DNA from: Strigomonas culicis
Taxonomy: Eukaryota; Euglenozoa; Kinetoplastea; Trypanosomatida; Trypanosomatidae
Direction: 5' to 3'
Length of the DNA: 25,302 nt
Assembly: GCA_000482145.1 (NCBI GenBank)
Contig: AUXH01000263.1
Span: forward strand, 1 to 25,302
Both the position numbers and the translations under genes were made by a program. Every line of letters begins with the position of its first letter. Position 1 is the stretch's first letter. This document shows positions 18,001-24,950 of the stretch, in pieces. Below the pieces are notes generated by a model. That model had not been told where the DNA came from, did no database searches, and saw nothing but the letters and a program-made list of their open reading frames with translations.

Positions 18001-19042
18001 GCGGCACGAGCGCGCCCTGCACGCCCCCCAGCCCCCCGGCCTCCGGGCCACCGCCGCCCGCACTCAGCGCGGGGGTGCGGTCAATGTCGGGCAGTGACAG
18101 CGGCCGGCGGCCGGCGGCGAGGGAGCGGAAGTAGAAGGGCGTGAGAATGGTGTTCGTGACGTTGTTGTTGTTGTTGTGCAGCGGCACCAACATGTGGCGG
18201 TGCTGCTGCTGCTGCTGCTGCTGCTGCGCGACGTGCGGCTTCCCATTGTGATGGCCGCGCGCGTCTGTGAGGCTCAGCGTGCGGCTGCCGGCGCGGCCCC
18301 TGCCGCCCGCGGCGATGGGCGAGGCGACGAGGTCACCGTCGGGCCCGCTGCCGCCGGTGCGGTCCTCATGGCGCGCGCCGCTATCCTGCAGCACACCGCG
18401 TGACGACGACAAGAAGGGCGCCTCCCTTTCCTCCTCGTCCTCGTCCTCTTCCCCCTCTCCATCTTCGTAGTAGTAGTAGGAGTACTGCGTCCCGTCGTGC
18501 GCGCTGTTATTGCGGAGATCGAAAAAGGGAATCTCCTCCTCTTTCAGGATGCGGAGACACGTCGGGCAGATGCGTTTGCGCTTCTTGTTGTGCGTATTAT
18601 GACTGTGCGTGCTGCGCGTGATTTGCCGCCGGCGGAGCAGCGCGACGCGGTCATCCACCGGGCCGCCCGCGTCGCGGTCGGGCACGGATGGGAAGGAGCT
18701 AACCAGCACGAGTTGGTTCTCACCCGGGTCGGCCTCCTCGTCCGTGCGGCGCTCCGGCCGCGGTGGCGGCGCTGTCTGCTCCTTGCTGTACCTCTTCTTC
18801 TTCTCCCGACCGTCCGTATCCTCACTAGTACTATTGTTGCGACTCGTCGTGTTATCAGGACCCGCCTTATCGCTATCTCGGGTACTGGTCCCACTGCCAG
18901 TGCTGAATCGGCTGCCCCGCTTACCGCCCCCGTCGGGCGTGAAGGGCACCATCGCGAGTTCGGTCAGCTTCGCACTATGGCTCGGGGAGGTCGCGTTGAG
19001 GGGGTTGATGAACGGCAGCTGGCTGGGCTTTCGCTCGCTCAT
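15083..19042 (-). CDS. IKS1-like serine/threonine protein kinase
   Basis: 1319 residues, ATG at 19042. The kinase domain spans ~450-965. Gly loop GSGAFGGVYLC is at ~457, catalytic Lys in LGTFALKKIPIGD at ~481, HRDLKPQN at ~667, DFGTA at ~718, APE at ~760, DVWSLGMILYYL after that, and a closing RNPSQRPSCEDIL near 935-950. All core catalytic residues are present, so it should be active. LGTFALKKIPIGD, HHSWIEE, and FGPPVRCLFILMEYANEGSL match the IKS1 family of fungi, plants and amoebae; an N-terminal CPTC pair (~157) also fits IKS1-type N-termini. The domain is interrupted by inserts: a basic/acidic insert after SRWQRYHRR, a long Asp/Glu run before DFG, and Ala/Ser-rich inserts near 790-920. The N- and C-terminal arms are low complexity with Gln, Asn, Gly and Ser runs. 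The substrate is unknown. Other eukaryotic kinase groups (PEK/NEK-like) fit less well. Confidence 0.9.
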   Translation of the reverse strand: MSERKPSQLPFINPLNATSPSHSAKLTELAMVPFTPDGGGKRGSRFSTGSGTSTRDSDKAGPDNTTSRNNSTSEDTDGREKKKRYSKEQTAPPPRPERRTDEEADPGENQLVLVSSFPSVPDRDAGGPVDDRVALLRRRQITRSTHSHNTHNKKRKRICPTCLRILKEEEIPFFDLRNNSAHDGTQYSYYYYEDGEGEEDEDEEEREAPFLSSSRGVLQDSGARHEDRTGGSGPDGDLVASPIAAGGRGRAGSRTLSLTDARGHHNGKPHVAQQQQQQQQHRHMLVPLHNNNNNVTNTILTPFYFRSLAAGRRPLSLPDIDRTPALSAGGGGPEAGGLGGVQGALVPLQLGPLLLRPPLPVLRQRRPSTPATNSDGDAAPVPPLDAISINEEEEDEEHLYLSPTARRPSTDIPVVLWSSTPPPEGAPAEASHAAAPPPGGPLYSYYQNYFHEIKKIGSGAFGGVYLCQHVLQDYVLGTFALKKIPIGDAHYGGGGTAPPNAVLQAALNEVKILEEVRRHPNIISYHHSWIEEEARINDFGPPVRCLFILMEYANEGSLDSYLASRWQRYHRRTAAGRGRGGARAEDDAESSGRRRRREKIRKNLHVQQDGSGADDADDADAVMARLHPRDFPGCQEDRFELNTLAVWYFFLSALAGTNYLHKKNILHRDLKPQNLLLISSRHTDAEDDDDEDEEAEDDEDDELRRFGGPLKPPRLVVSDFGTATLLKGIKGHKKGRQRPHAPGGGTGLQDRTGATGTLEYMAPELFERAPTASPSPPRSDDSSDGSAARHWSYLHPHTAASDVWSLGMILYYLASGGHLPPRSALRRASADRPAATADAAAAESEAEEALLTQGVVLDHLGLRTAAGSRRMPSPSGCRALLLAPARRSSAAEAAPRGRRGTPPLASFFAPSSPAAGAASAGASQLAGRPLEMKQLIYLMLSRNPSQRPSCEDILRSSVVQDILRHYFTETYLYHNQQKQQQEAAGGGGTPQPRRGSFSQEGFTYGGFDGRLFGTGPEEALRGAGGEDGGGALRRSRALLPTPPLALPPPSSPPPPHHHHPRPRDQAAGAGKGAEGQRETDEQQKQQEERHAQTARQACIDDFASQLAATMGAGPNSPGSNSTETDEEGYDAPLHIHRNLPRVTSITDANEEEERERRSGHPLYRGDSGSSGTGSGSGGQTAMSPLFNTFHQRKSSRVELLSTSSLDGGMVASLLAPSPTNHTERGGDDSGGGFTVTNNNTNINTSAASASRYKSVLVQQRQKREQSVANQSAMNNNNSNNNNSNSASNSRTLQAKSVRDIALQTEPLTIVGPDGKLYAI
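15187..15225. repeat. Asn-coding trinucleotide tract in the kinase gene
   Basis: ATT/GTT-type triplets on the plus strand encode an Asn/Ser-rich run near the kinase C-terminus. It is one of several expandable triplet tracts in this gene. Confidence 0.85.
18201..18227. repeat. (TGC)9 triplet tract encoding Gln in the kinase gene
   Basis: Nine uninterrupted TGC triplets on the plus strand give a poly-Gln run in the N-terminal arm of the kinase. A GTT run just left of it (about 18162-18177) encodes Asn residues. Confidence 0.95.
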
Positions 19043-19097
19043 GACGCCGCCTACAATTTATTATAATCACGAAAACAAACAGAGAGACAAAAAAATG

Positions 19098-19121
19098 CTA
19101 TATATATATATATATATATAA
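19098..19121. repeat. TA dinucleotide tract upstream of the kinase gene
   Basis: A run of about eleven TA units lies in the short spacer before the kinase start. It is a simple microsatellite. Confidence 0.9.
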
Positions 19122-19198
19122 ATAGTAAACGGTATGCAGTAGGTAAAAAGGAAAATTTAAAAGGAAACAACAGCAAAGGAGAAAGAAAGAAAAGACAG
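19098..19198 (-). promoter_or_regulatory. Tentative trans-splice acceptor for the kinase gene
   Basis: A pyrimidine-rich coding-strand stretch (19198 to about 19144) is followed by a TA run and the first AG at 19099-19098, 55 nt before the ATG. A second AG at 19052-19051 follows a shorter T/C run (19096-19073) and would leave a leader of only 8-9 nt. The choice is open. Confidence 0.35.
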
Positions 19199-19483
19199 AA
19201 ACCACAAAAATAATTATTGTGATACTATAAAACCTGAATCTGTGTATATACTCTTATTCATACAGTCCGCTATCCAATGGTGAGGTTTACGTAGAAAAGA
19301 GGTAGAATAGATAGGAGGAAAAAAAATGTGCTTATAACAGTGGGTTTTGCCTTTTCAGTAGAGAATCGTTATCTTATTGCTGTTTTTTTTTTGTGATTTT
19401 TTCGTTTACTGTACACCCATCGGTACAACCAGAACACAAGGGCGCCTGTTCGCAAGAGAGGTACCCGACGTCGCCCGTCCTGT

Positions 19484-21511
19484 TTACGTCTGCCGCCGCT
19501 CCAGCAACTCGCCGATCGCCCTGCTGATGAGATACACCTGATGAAAGAGACACAGCGTGCGGCTCTGCAGGGAGAAGGGAAAGTTCCCCGCCGCCGCCGT
19601 CGCGTCCGCCCAGTGGCGCTGCTCGTCTTGCTGCTGCTGCTGCTGCTGCGGCAGAGCAGGCACCCCTGCGCCGGCTTCCCGGCGTCCCTTCTCCTCCTCC
19701 TCCTCGTGGAGCAGAATGGGGAAGTAATAATAAAACACAAAGAAGGGCGCGCGCGTGACGACCGTGTAGCGGCCGCACTGCCGAATGCTGTCCGCCGCGT
19801 CCACGTACTCGCACACCGCGGCGCCGGCGCCGGCGCGGCTGTGGTTGTGGTACAGCTGCGGGGGTCGGCTCGCCGCGCGCGCCTCCGACCAGGTGCAGTG
19901 GTGCAGAACCCGCGCCAGCTCCCAGCGCGCCGTATCCTCTACGTACACGAGCCGCACCGCCTCGCGGTAGCGCCCCTTCGCCACGGCCAGCTGGATCTTC
20001 GCGGCGACGGCCGACGCGGCGCCTCGCGGCCCCACCTCGCTGTCGTCCGCGAACTGCATGACGAAGCCGACCACGACGTGGGCCCCAATGTCGACCGGCA
20101 GGTCTGTCGCCGTGGGGGAGAGCTCGCCGCCCGCCGACTGAAAGACGTACGGCGGCCCGGCACTGTCCGCGAGAACCTGGCGCACTGCGGCGCTGTCGTC
20201 AGCAATGGCCAACACCAGCGGGAGCGTCGTCTCCGTCTCCTTGTTGCTCTGCGCACACAGCGCGGCACACTCGGGGTCTGCGCCGCGCTCCGCCACCATA
20301 CGTCGGACAACGGGAAAGGGGAGGGAGGGCAGCGGAGGGGGCGCGTCGGGCGGCGCGAAGGTGCACACGGCGGCCCCCGGCAGCGCCGCGGCGCCCCACG
20401 TCACGGTGGCGTCCTTCTCAAACTCTTCCACGACGTCTTCGTCGGCGAAGAGAAGCGGCGCGAACAGAAAGATGTTCTTGATGACACTGTCCTTGTAGTC
20501 TGCGTACGTCACCTCGGCTCCCTCCGTCTGCGTCTCCACGGCGTCGTGGACCGCGGTGTGCCCTTTGCCTTCCTCCGCTTCCGCCGTCTGCTGCTGTTGC
20601 TGTTTTTGTCGTTGTTCCTCAAACAGGAACAAGAGATGGAACGCGAGAAGCAGCTTGGAGAGCACGACATCGGAGGGGTCCGTGGCCACCCACCCTCCCC
20701 TCTCGTCTTGCTCGCCTTCTCCTGCCTCTTCCTCGTCCCCCTCCCCCTCCGCCGGCGACAGTCCGACGGTGACTGCAGGCGGACGGAAGGTGGTCAGCGG
20801 CAGGAACACATGGCAACAGAGGCAGTACGCCACAAACACAGGGCACCACGTCGTGCCGGCGGACGCTAACACGACACAGTGTGCGTCCTCGCAGCCGTGA
20901 CCACTGTGCGCTTCTTCTCCTCTTTGCTTCTTGTAGTACTCACAGTGGTCGTACATGCCCTCCTTGAGGTTCACGAGCTCGAGCGGGGGCGGCAGGCCGT
21001 CGCCGTCCTCCTCCCCCGTCGCGCGTGTGTAGGGCTGCAGCGCGCGCTGCTGCCGCTCCCGCTGCGCCATCAGCTGCCGGAGGCACGTGAAGCAGTGCAG
21101 CTGCGGCCCGCCGCCGCTCCCCCCCGCCGCCGCCGCCGGCGCGCGCGCAGCGCCCCGTGCGTGCCGCTCCGCCTCCCGCGCGCGCAGCGCATCGATGTCG
21201 GTGCTGATGGCGGTCGGCAGCGCCTCCGCGTGATGCGCAACGGCGTGGCGCAGCCGCAGCGCGGCCATGTGCGCACAGCCGTCCCACGCCGGGGCGGGCG
21301 CGTCCGTCGTGAAGCTGTGCGGCAGCGCGAAGAGGCGGCGCAGGGCCTCGCCTCCCGCCCCCGCCGCATCGGCGGGCACCGCGCAGGGCAGACGGGCGGC
21401 CAGCAGCACCAGGAGGAGCTCATACTGCGCGAGGGTGAGTACGTCCGCCGGGCGGTCCGCCGGGCGATCTACGTCGTACACGCCAAACACGTCGGCTTCC
21501 TCAAAGTTCAT
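19484..21511 (-). CDS. Hypothetical protein with Cys-pair motifs, 675 residues
   Basis: Function not recognised. The ATG at 21511 is the first after a clear splice acceptor at 21561. Visible features are an N-terminal acidic start (MNFEEADVFGVYDVDRPADR) with a Leu-rich helix; CFTC at roughly 145-148; then a Cys/His-rich stretch (MYDHCEYYKK; GHGCEDAHC; CPVFVAYCLCCHVFLPL) at about 190-245 that could bind metal; acidic repeats (EGEGDEEEAGEGEQDE) near 260; Gln runs near 305 and 630; and hydrophobic segments such as IKNIFLFAPLLF and FFVFYYYFPILL. Cys spacing does not match a zinc-finger family I know, so metal binding is only a suggestion. Third-position GC matches the neighbours and the frame is intact, so the gene is probably functional. 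Confidence 0.8.
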   Translation of the reverse strand: MNFEEADVFGVYDVDRPADRPADVLTLAQYELLLVLLAARLPCAVPADAAGAGGEALRRLFALPHSFTTDAPAPAWDGCAHMAALRLRHAVAHHAEALPTAISTDIDALRAREAERHARGAARAPAAAAGGSGGGPQLHCFTCLRQLMAQRERQQRALQPYTRATGEEDGDGLPPPLELVNLKEGMYDHCEYYKKQRGEEAHSGHGCEDAHCVVLASAGTTWCPVFVAYCLCCHVFLPLTTFRPPAVTVGLSPAEGEGDEEEAGEGEQDERGGWVATDPSDVVLSKLLLAFHLLFLFEEQRQKQQQQQTAEAEEGKGHTAVHDAVETQTEGAEVTYADYKDSVIKNIFLFAPLLFADEDVVEEFEKDATVTWGAAALPGAAVCTFAPPDAPPPLPSLPFPVVRRMVAERGADPECAALCAQSNKETETTLPLVLAIADDSAAVRQVLADSAGPPYVFQSAGGELSPTATDLPVDIGAHVVVGFVMQFADDSEVGPRGAASAVAAKIQLAVAKGRYREAVRLVYVEDTARWELARVLHHCTWSEARAASRPPQLYHNHSRAGAGAAVCEYVDAADSIRQCGRYTVVTRAPFFVFYYYFPILLHEEEEEKGRREAGAGVPALPQQQQQQQDEQRHWADATAAAGNFPFSLQSRTLCLFHQVYLISRAIGELLERRQT

Positions 21512-21560
21512 TCAGTGCGGCGGAAATGCACCTACTTTCTGTTCTCACACAAACGTGTTT

Positions 21561-21606
21561 CTTTTCCGCAAGTGAGAGCGAGGGCAAGAGAGGGGAAAAC
21601 AAAAGT
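21561..21606 (-). promoter_or_regulatory. Predicted trans-splice acceptor for the 675-residue hypothetical gene
   Basis: Reading the minus strand, a C/T-rich tract (21606 to 21573) leads to the first AG at 21562-21561. The start codon follows about 50 nt later with no ATG between. Confidence 0.6.
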
Positions 21607-21657
21607 GTAGCGGATGAGGTTGATGAAGCGCACGATACATCGATAAACTACTGGTGA

Positions 21658-21679
21658 ATATATATATATATATATATAT
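21658..21679. repeat. TA dinucleotide tract
   Basis: About eleven TA units in the 228-bp spacer between the ATPase stop and the next gene's splice acceptor. Confidence 0.9.
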
Positions 21680-21739
21680 TTGTATTTATGTAATGTGTGT
21701 ATGCACATACATTGTTTTCCTCTGTTTCCGGGTCCCACG

Positions 21740-24004
21740 CTACCGTCGACAGCGCAAGCACCGGAGGCGGTTCAGCACCGCCGCCAGCTCCACGACGCGC
21801 GGCAGCACGGCGGCGCCGCGGGTGAGCGGATGGCCGCCCCGCCCGCGCGGCGGCTCCAGGCGGTGCCCCCGCAGCTGCTCCTCCAGGTGGTGCGCGAGCT
21901 GCGCGAAGGGCGAAAGGGGGCGCGCGGCGGCCGTGAGGCGCGGCGGGTAGCGCACCGGCGGCGGCGGCGGCAGCGGCCGCCCCCCGCTGTCGTACAGCAG
22001 CGCCACGGCGGCCGCGATGGCGTCCAGCTGCCCCTCCTCCACGAGCTGCTCCAGCGCACCCACGTCCACCGTCTCTGTGACGGTGCGGCCCCCCCCGCGC
22101 GTCAGCTCGTGATAGCTGCTCCGTGCGGCCTGCGTGAGCTGCAGGGCCTCGCCGCGGTGGGCCGTCACCTTCAGCGGCGCGAGGGGCTGCTGCTCCTGCT
22201 GCTGCTGCTGCAGTTCGTCTGGCGCCGTCGGCTTCGCGTACCTCTGCCTGTAGTACGCGCCCTTGGACAGCGGCGGCGTCGCGGCGGCGCCGCCGGGGGC
22301 CTGAAAAGGGGCGAAGGTGCGCGCGTAGTCCAGCGCGCGCGTCGCGTTGAACGCGGCGAGGGCGACGGCGGGGCCGGCCGGCGGCGCCCCCGGCTCGCCC
22401 GCCGCGATGGCGCGCGCCTGCGCGGTGGCGTCGCGCACGCGGTAGCGGTCCATCACGAGCACCACGTCGGCGAGGTCGAAGTAGCTGCCGGAGCTGCCGA
22501 CCACCATCACGACACTCAGCCGGTCGTCCGTCGGCGACGATGGGTGCGCCTTCAGCCGGGGCAGCTGCTCGCGGAGGGTGCGGATGGGCTCCGCGGCGCG
22601 CGGCACGAGCGCGGCCATGCGGTCGTCGCGCGCCAGCAGATTGCTCGCGCTCGTGTCCTCGTCCAGCAGCAGCGTGCGGGCGCCGAGCTCGATGGCCTCC
22701 AGCATCGCCGCGGCCTCGCTCGTGCTACCGCTCGCATCCTGTGTGGCGAAGTGGGCGCTGTCCGGCGCCGCGCGGTGGTGGTGCTCCGGGGCGGGGAGGT
22801 GCTCGATGAAGAGCGACACGTCGAGCTGCTGCACGCTGCGGCCTTCCTCCGCGCGGACGGCGACGGCCATGTCGTCCGTGACGCAGTAGCTGCGGCCGTC
22901 CAGCGCGGCCGCGTTGTACACCGCCGTGCTGAGCGCGTGTAGCAGCGTCGACTTGCCGTGGTAGCCGCCGCCGGCGATGAGTGTGAGGCCGCGCGGCAGC
23001 AGCATCCCGGTGATGGTGTGGCCCGGCGGCGCGGGGTGGCTCGGGAGGCGCTCCACCGGGTTGGGGAGCGCCACCGTGACCTCCAGCGAGGGCGGCGACT
23101 GGAACAGCACCGCCGCCGGGTGGTCCTCCCCCGCCGCCGCCTCTTCCCCGCGCACGTGCTGCGGGGTGAGCGGCAGCGTGCTGTGGCCGCGCGCGCGCGG
23201 CAGGCAGCTGCCGTTCGCGATGAAGGCGACGCCGTGCAGCTCTTCGGTGACGTGGCGCCGCAGATAGGCGGTGTTGTGGTGGAGGTCGATGTGCGCCCGC
23301 AGCGACCCGTCCACCACGTAGTCGCGCCCGGGCAGCGGCAGCAGCACGCTGTGCGCCAGCGCAGCCCACAGCTCCTCCTCCAGGATGCGCCACGCGCCGC
23401 CGCCGTCGATGCGGCGGCCGTGGCCCGGCAGCTTTACGCATAAGCAAAACCGCAGCGTGCCCTCCGCCGCTCCCTCCGCCGGCGCCAGAGAGATCTGCAC
23501 GGCGCTGCGAGGCAGTATGAAGGACGAGGGCCGTGCGAGCTGCAGGGCGCCCTCGTAGCGGTAGTAGCTGGTGTCGCTGCTGCCGGGCCGCTGCTGGGCG
23601 GCCGCGAGGCCGCGCCAGAGCCGCCGCAGGAGAAAGTCCTCCGCGGCGGTCTGCCGGCAGGCGCTGTAGTACTGCTGCTCCTCCGCGGTGTAGGGCGCGC
23701 GGCGGGCGTCGCCGCCGAACTGTGCGCGCGGCAGCCGCGCCGCCGCCGCGACGCCGCCCGGCAGCGGCAGCGTCACCTCGCAGGTGCTGCCGGGCGCGAA
23801 GGGGTCGGGCTGTAGATGCAGCCACCGCAGCCGCACGGCGGGGCCGCCGCGCGGGTGCAGCTGGAACCAGCGGCCGGCGAGTGCGTGCAGCTGGCTGTAG
23901 GGGCGGCCCTCCAGGGCGAGAAGGGCCCCCCGCAGCAGCCCCACCGGCGCGTGGCAGGCCTCACCACTGCTGCCGCTGTGGGAGCGCTTCCGTGGGAAGG
24001 ACAT
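21740..24004 (-). CDS. MRB1590: ABC-class P-loop ATPase, MRB1590-like (kinetoplastid RNA editing factor family)
   Basis: 754 residues from the ATG at 24004; the in-frame GTG at 24034 is not used because it is not a normal eukaryotic start, though both lie after the acceptor at 24040. The protein has the signature of the 'predicted ATPase of the ABC class' family: Walker A GGGYHGKSTLL at ~344-354, YCVTDDMAVAVRAEEGR shortly after, ASGSTSEAAAMLEAIELGA leading into Walker B TLLLDEDTSASNLLARD at ~441-457, then EPI and SVVMVVGSSGSYFDLADVVLVMD. It ends in the typical VELAAVLNRLR. In Trypanosoma brucei, MRB1590 of this family is a mitochondrial RNA-binding ABC-fold ATPase associated with the MRB1 (RESC) RNA-editing machinery. 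A basic, Ser-rich N-terminus (MSFPRKRSHSGSSG) would allow mitochondrial import, but this is not certain. Inserts are Ala/Pro-rich, with one Gln run near 610. A kinetoplastid paralogue of the same family cannot be excluded. Confidence 0.88.
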   Translation of the reverse strand: MSFPRKRSHSGSSGEACHAPVGLLRGALLALEGRPYSQLHALAGRWFQLHPRGGPAVRLRWLHLQPDPFAPGSTCEVTLPLPGGVAAAARLPRAQFGGDARRAPYTAEEQQYYSACRQTAAEDFLLRRLWRGLAAAQQRPGSSDTSYYRYEGALQLARPSSFILPRSAVQISLAPAEGAAEGTLRFCLCVKLPGHGRRIDGGGAWRILEEELWAALAHSVLLPLPGRDYVVDGSLRAHIDLHHNTAYLRRHVTEELHGVAFIANGSCLPRARGHSTLPLTPQHVRGEEAAAGEDHPAAVLFQSPPSLEVTVALPNPVERLPSHPAPPGHTITGMLLPRGLTLIAGGGYHGKSTLLHALSTAVYNAAALDGRSYCVTDDMAVAVRAEEGRSVQQLDVSLFIEHLPAPEHHHRAAPDSAHFATQDASGSTSEAAAMLEAIELGARTLLLDEDTSASNLLARDDRMAALVPRAAEPIRTLREQLPRLKAHPSSPTDDRLSVVMVVGSSGSYFDLADVVLVMDRYRVRDATAQARAIAAGEPGAPPAGPAVALAAFNATRALDYARTFAPFQAPGGAAATPPLSKGAYYRQRYAKPTAPDELQQQQQEQQPLAPLKVTAHRGEALQLTQAARSSYHELTRGGGRTVTETVDVGALEQLVEEGQLDAIAAAVALLYDSGGRPLPPPPPVRYPPRLTAAARPLSPFAQLAHHLEEQLRGHRLEPPRGRGGHPLTRGAAVLPRVVELAAVLNRLRCLRCRR

Positions 24005-24039
24005 GGCCGTGTTACTTGTATCCCGCACTGTCACTAGAG

Positions 24040-24087
24040 CTCGAGCACGGAGCGGAGGAAGAGAAGAGAGAGGGTGCGAGAGAGGTA
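24040..24087 (-). promoter_or_regulatory. Predicted trans-splice acceptor for the MRB1590-like gene
   Basis: A C/T-rich coding-strand tract (24087 to 24049) is followed by the first AG at 24041-24040, 36 nt before the ATG at 24004. Confidence 0.6.
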
Positions 24088-24312
24088 CATGCCATTAAAT
24101 CGGTGGTATGCATCTATACTAGAAACATATGCACAGCGGGTACTTCTTACGAAAGTAAAAAAAAAGACAAACATATAAGGAGACAATGATCTATATGCAT
24201 ACCCCCCACTGCGCGCGCACTAGACCACTGGGATGCAGGCGTTATAGCTGTGGCGGCAGAGATATATGCGTCCGAAAATATTACAACAGAATGGATCGAT
24301 AAATAGATATAC
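24088..24312. other. Non-coding DNA between the first gene and the repeat array
   Basis: AT-rich to mixed sequence upstream of the first gene of the cluster, with no gene recognised. If the cluster starts here, transcription initiation could map to this stretch or to the repeats beyond it, but no motif proves this. Confidence 0.5.
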
Positions 24313-24481
24313 TTGCATCGTCAGACAGGGATAACTATATGCTAGCTCAATCACAAAGTTCAGACTAGAGGTGTCATTGTATAACATAAATGTTTATCAT
24401 CGTGTAGATGCGTGTACTAATAGAAGAGAAATAGCTACAGCGATGCAGAATCGGTCTCAATGCATATAGTGTTAGTACATG

Positions 24482-24538
24482 CATTATATGAAAGGTAAAT
24501 TCATCAGTTCGGCTGTAAGACGGCTCTTACCTATAATG
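24482..24538. repeat. Nested inverted repeat inside the satellite unit
   Basis: CATTATA (24482-24488) pairs with TATAATG (24532-24538), and inside it GTAAGA (24515-24520) pairs with TCTTAC (24525-24530) across a CGGC loop. The same structure recurs unchanged at 25133-25189. It could fold as a bulged hairpin in RNA or single-stranded DNA. Confidence 0.7.
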
Positions 24539-24860
24539 TGTTTCGTCATTTCTTTCCCACACATCGAGTGTAACTCAACAAATACTTAAATCCATGTATA
24601 AACTAACATCGTCAGACAGGGATAACTATATGCTAGTTCGATCACAGAAGTTCAGACTAGAGGTGTCATTGTATAACATAAATGTTTATCATCTTGCAGA
24701 TGCGTATACTAACAAAAGAAAAAAAAGAGTATGATCTATATATTTCAATCAGCCACATTTTTTAATGATATAATCAGATGGTTCAGACAAGAGTGAAACT
24801 AGATTTGTCATCTTTTTAGCATAGCAAAACATCAATAACGAGCGAAAAGCGTTTGATGTT

Positions 24861-24950
24861 GTCTTTTTATAGTTCAGTTCGCACAGTTGTGTCAGTCAGA
24901 GACAATCAGCGGTATCGGAGTGATGCGATGTAAACATCATTAATAAAGAC
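24861..24950 (-). ncRNA. Possible box C/D snoRNA-like element
   Basis: On the minus strand: terminal GTCTTT (24950-24945); after 4 nt, ATGATGT as a 6/7 match to box C (RUGAUGA); an internal CTGA (24909-24906) as box D'; then CTGA (24877-24874) as box D; and AAAAGAC (24867-24861), which pairs with the 5' end. The 90-nt size and box order suit a trypanosomatid C/D snoRNA, and such RNAs often sit in reiterated clusters. Box C is imperfect, the gap between D and the stem is long, and no rRNA target was checked, so chance is a real alternative. Confidence 0.25.

Larger units (their letters stand above)
19043..19483. other. Intergenic spacer between the kinase and the 675-residue hypothetical gene
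   Basis: 441 bp of AT-rich DNA with the candidate kinase acceptor(s), a TA tract and, next to the neighbouring stop, a T9 homopolymer near 19383-19391. No gene was recognised. Confidence 0.7.

Noticed and set aside
24005..24034. Upstream GTG as start of the MRB1590-like protein
   Set aside because: Non-ATG starts are not expected in trypanosomatid nuclear genes, and an ATG lies ten codons later at 24004.
24325..24340. Homing endonuclease (I-SceI-like) site in the satellite core
   Set aside because: Only the short AGGGATAAC part matches; the rest of the site is absent, so it is chance.
24359..24420. Second C/D snoRNA-like candidate on the minus strand inside the satellite core
   Set aside because: ATGATAA and CTGA boxes are present but no terminal stem closes them, and both boxes are short enough to occur by chance.
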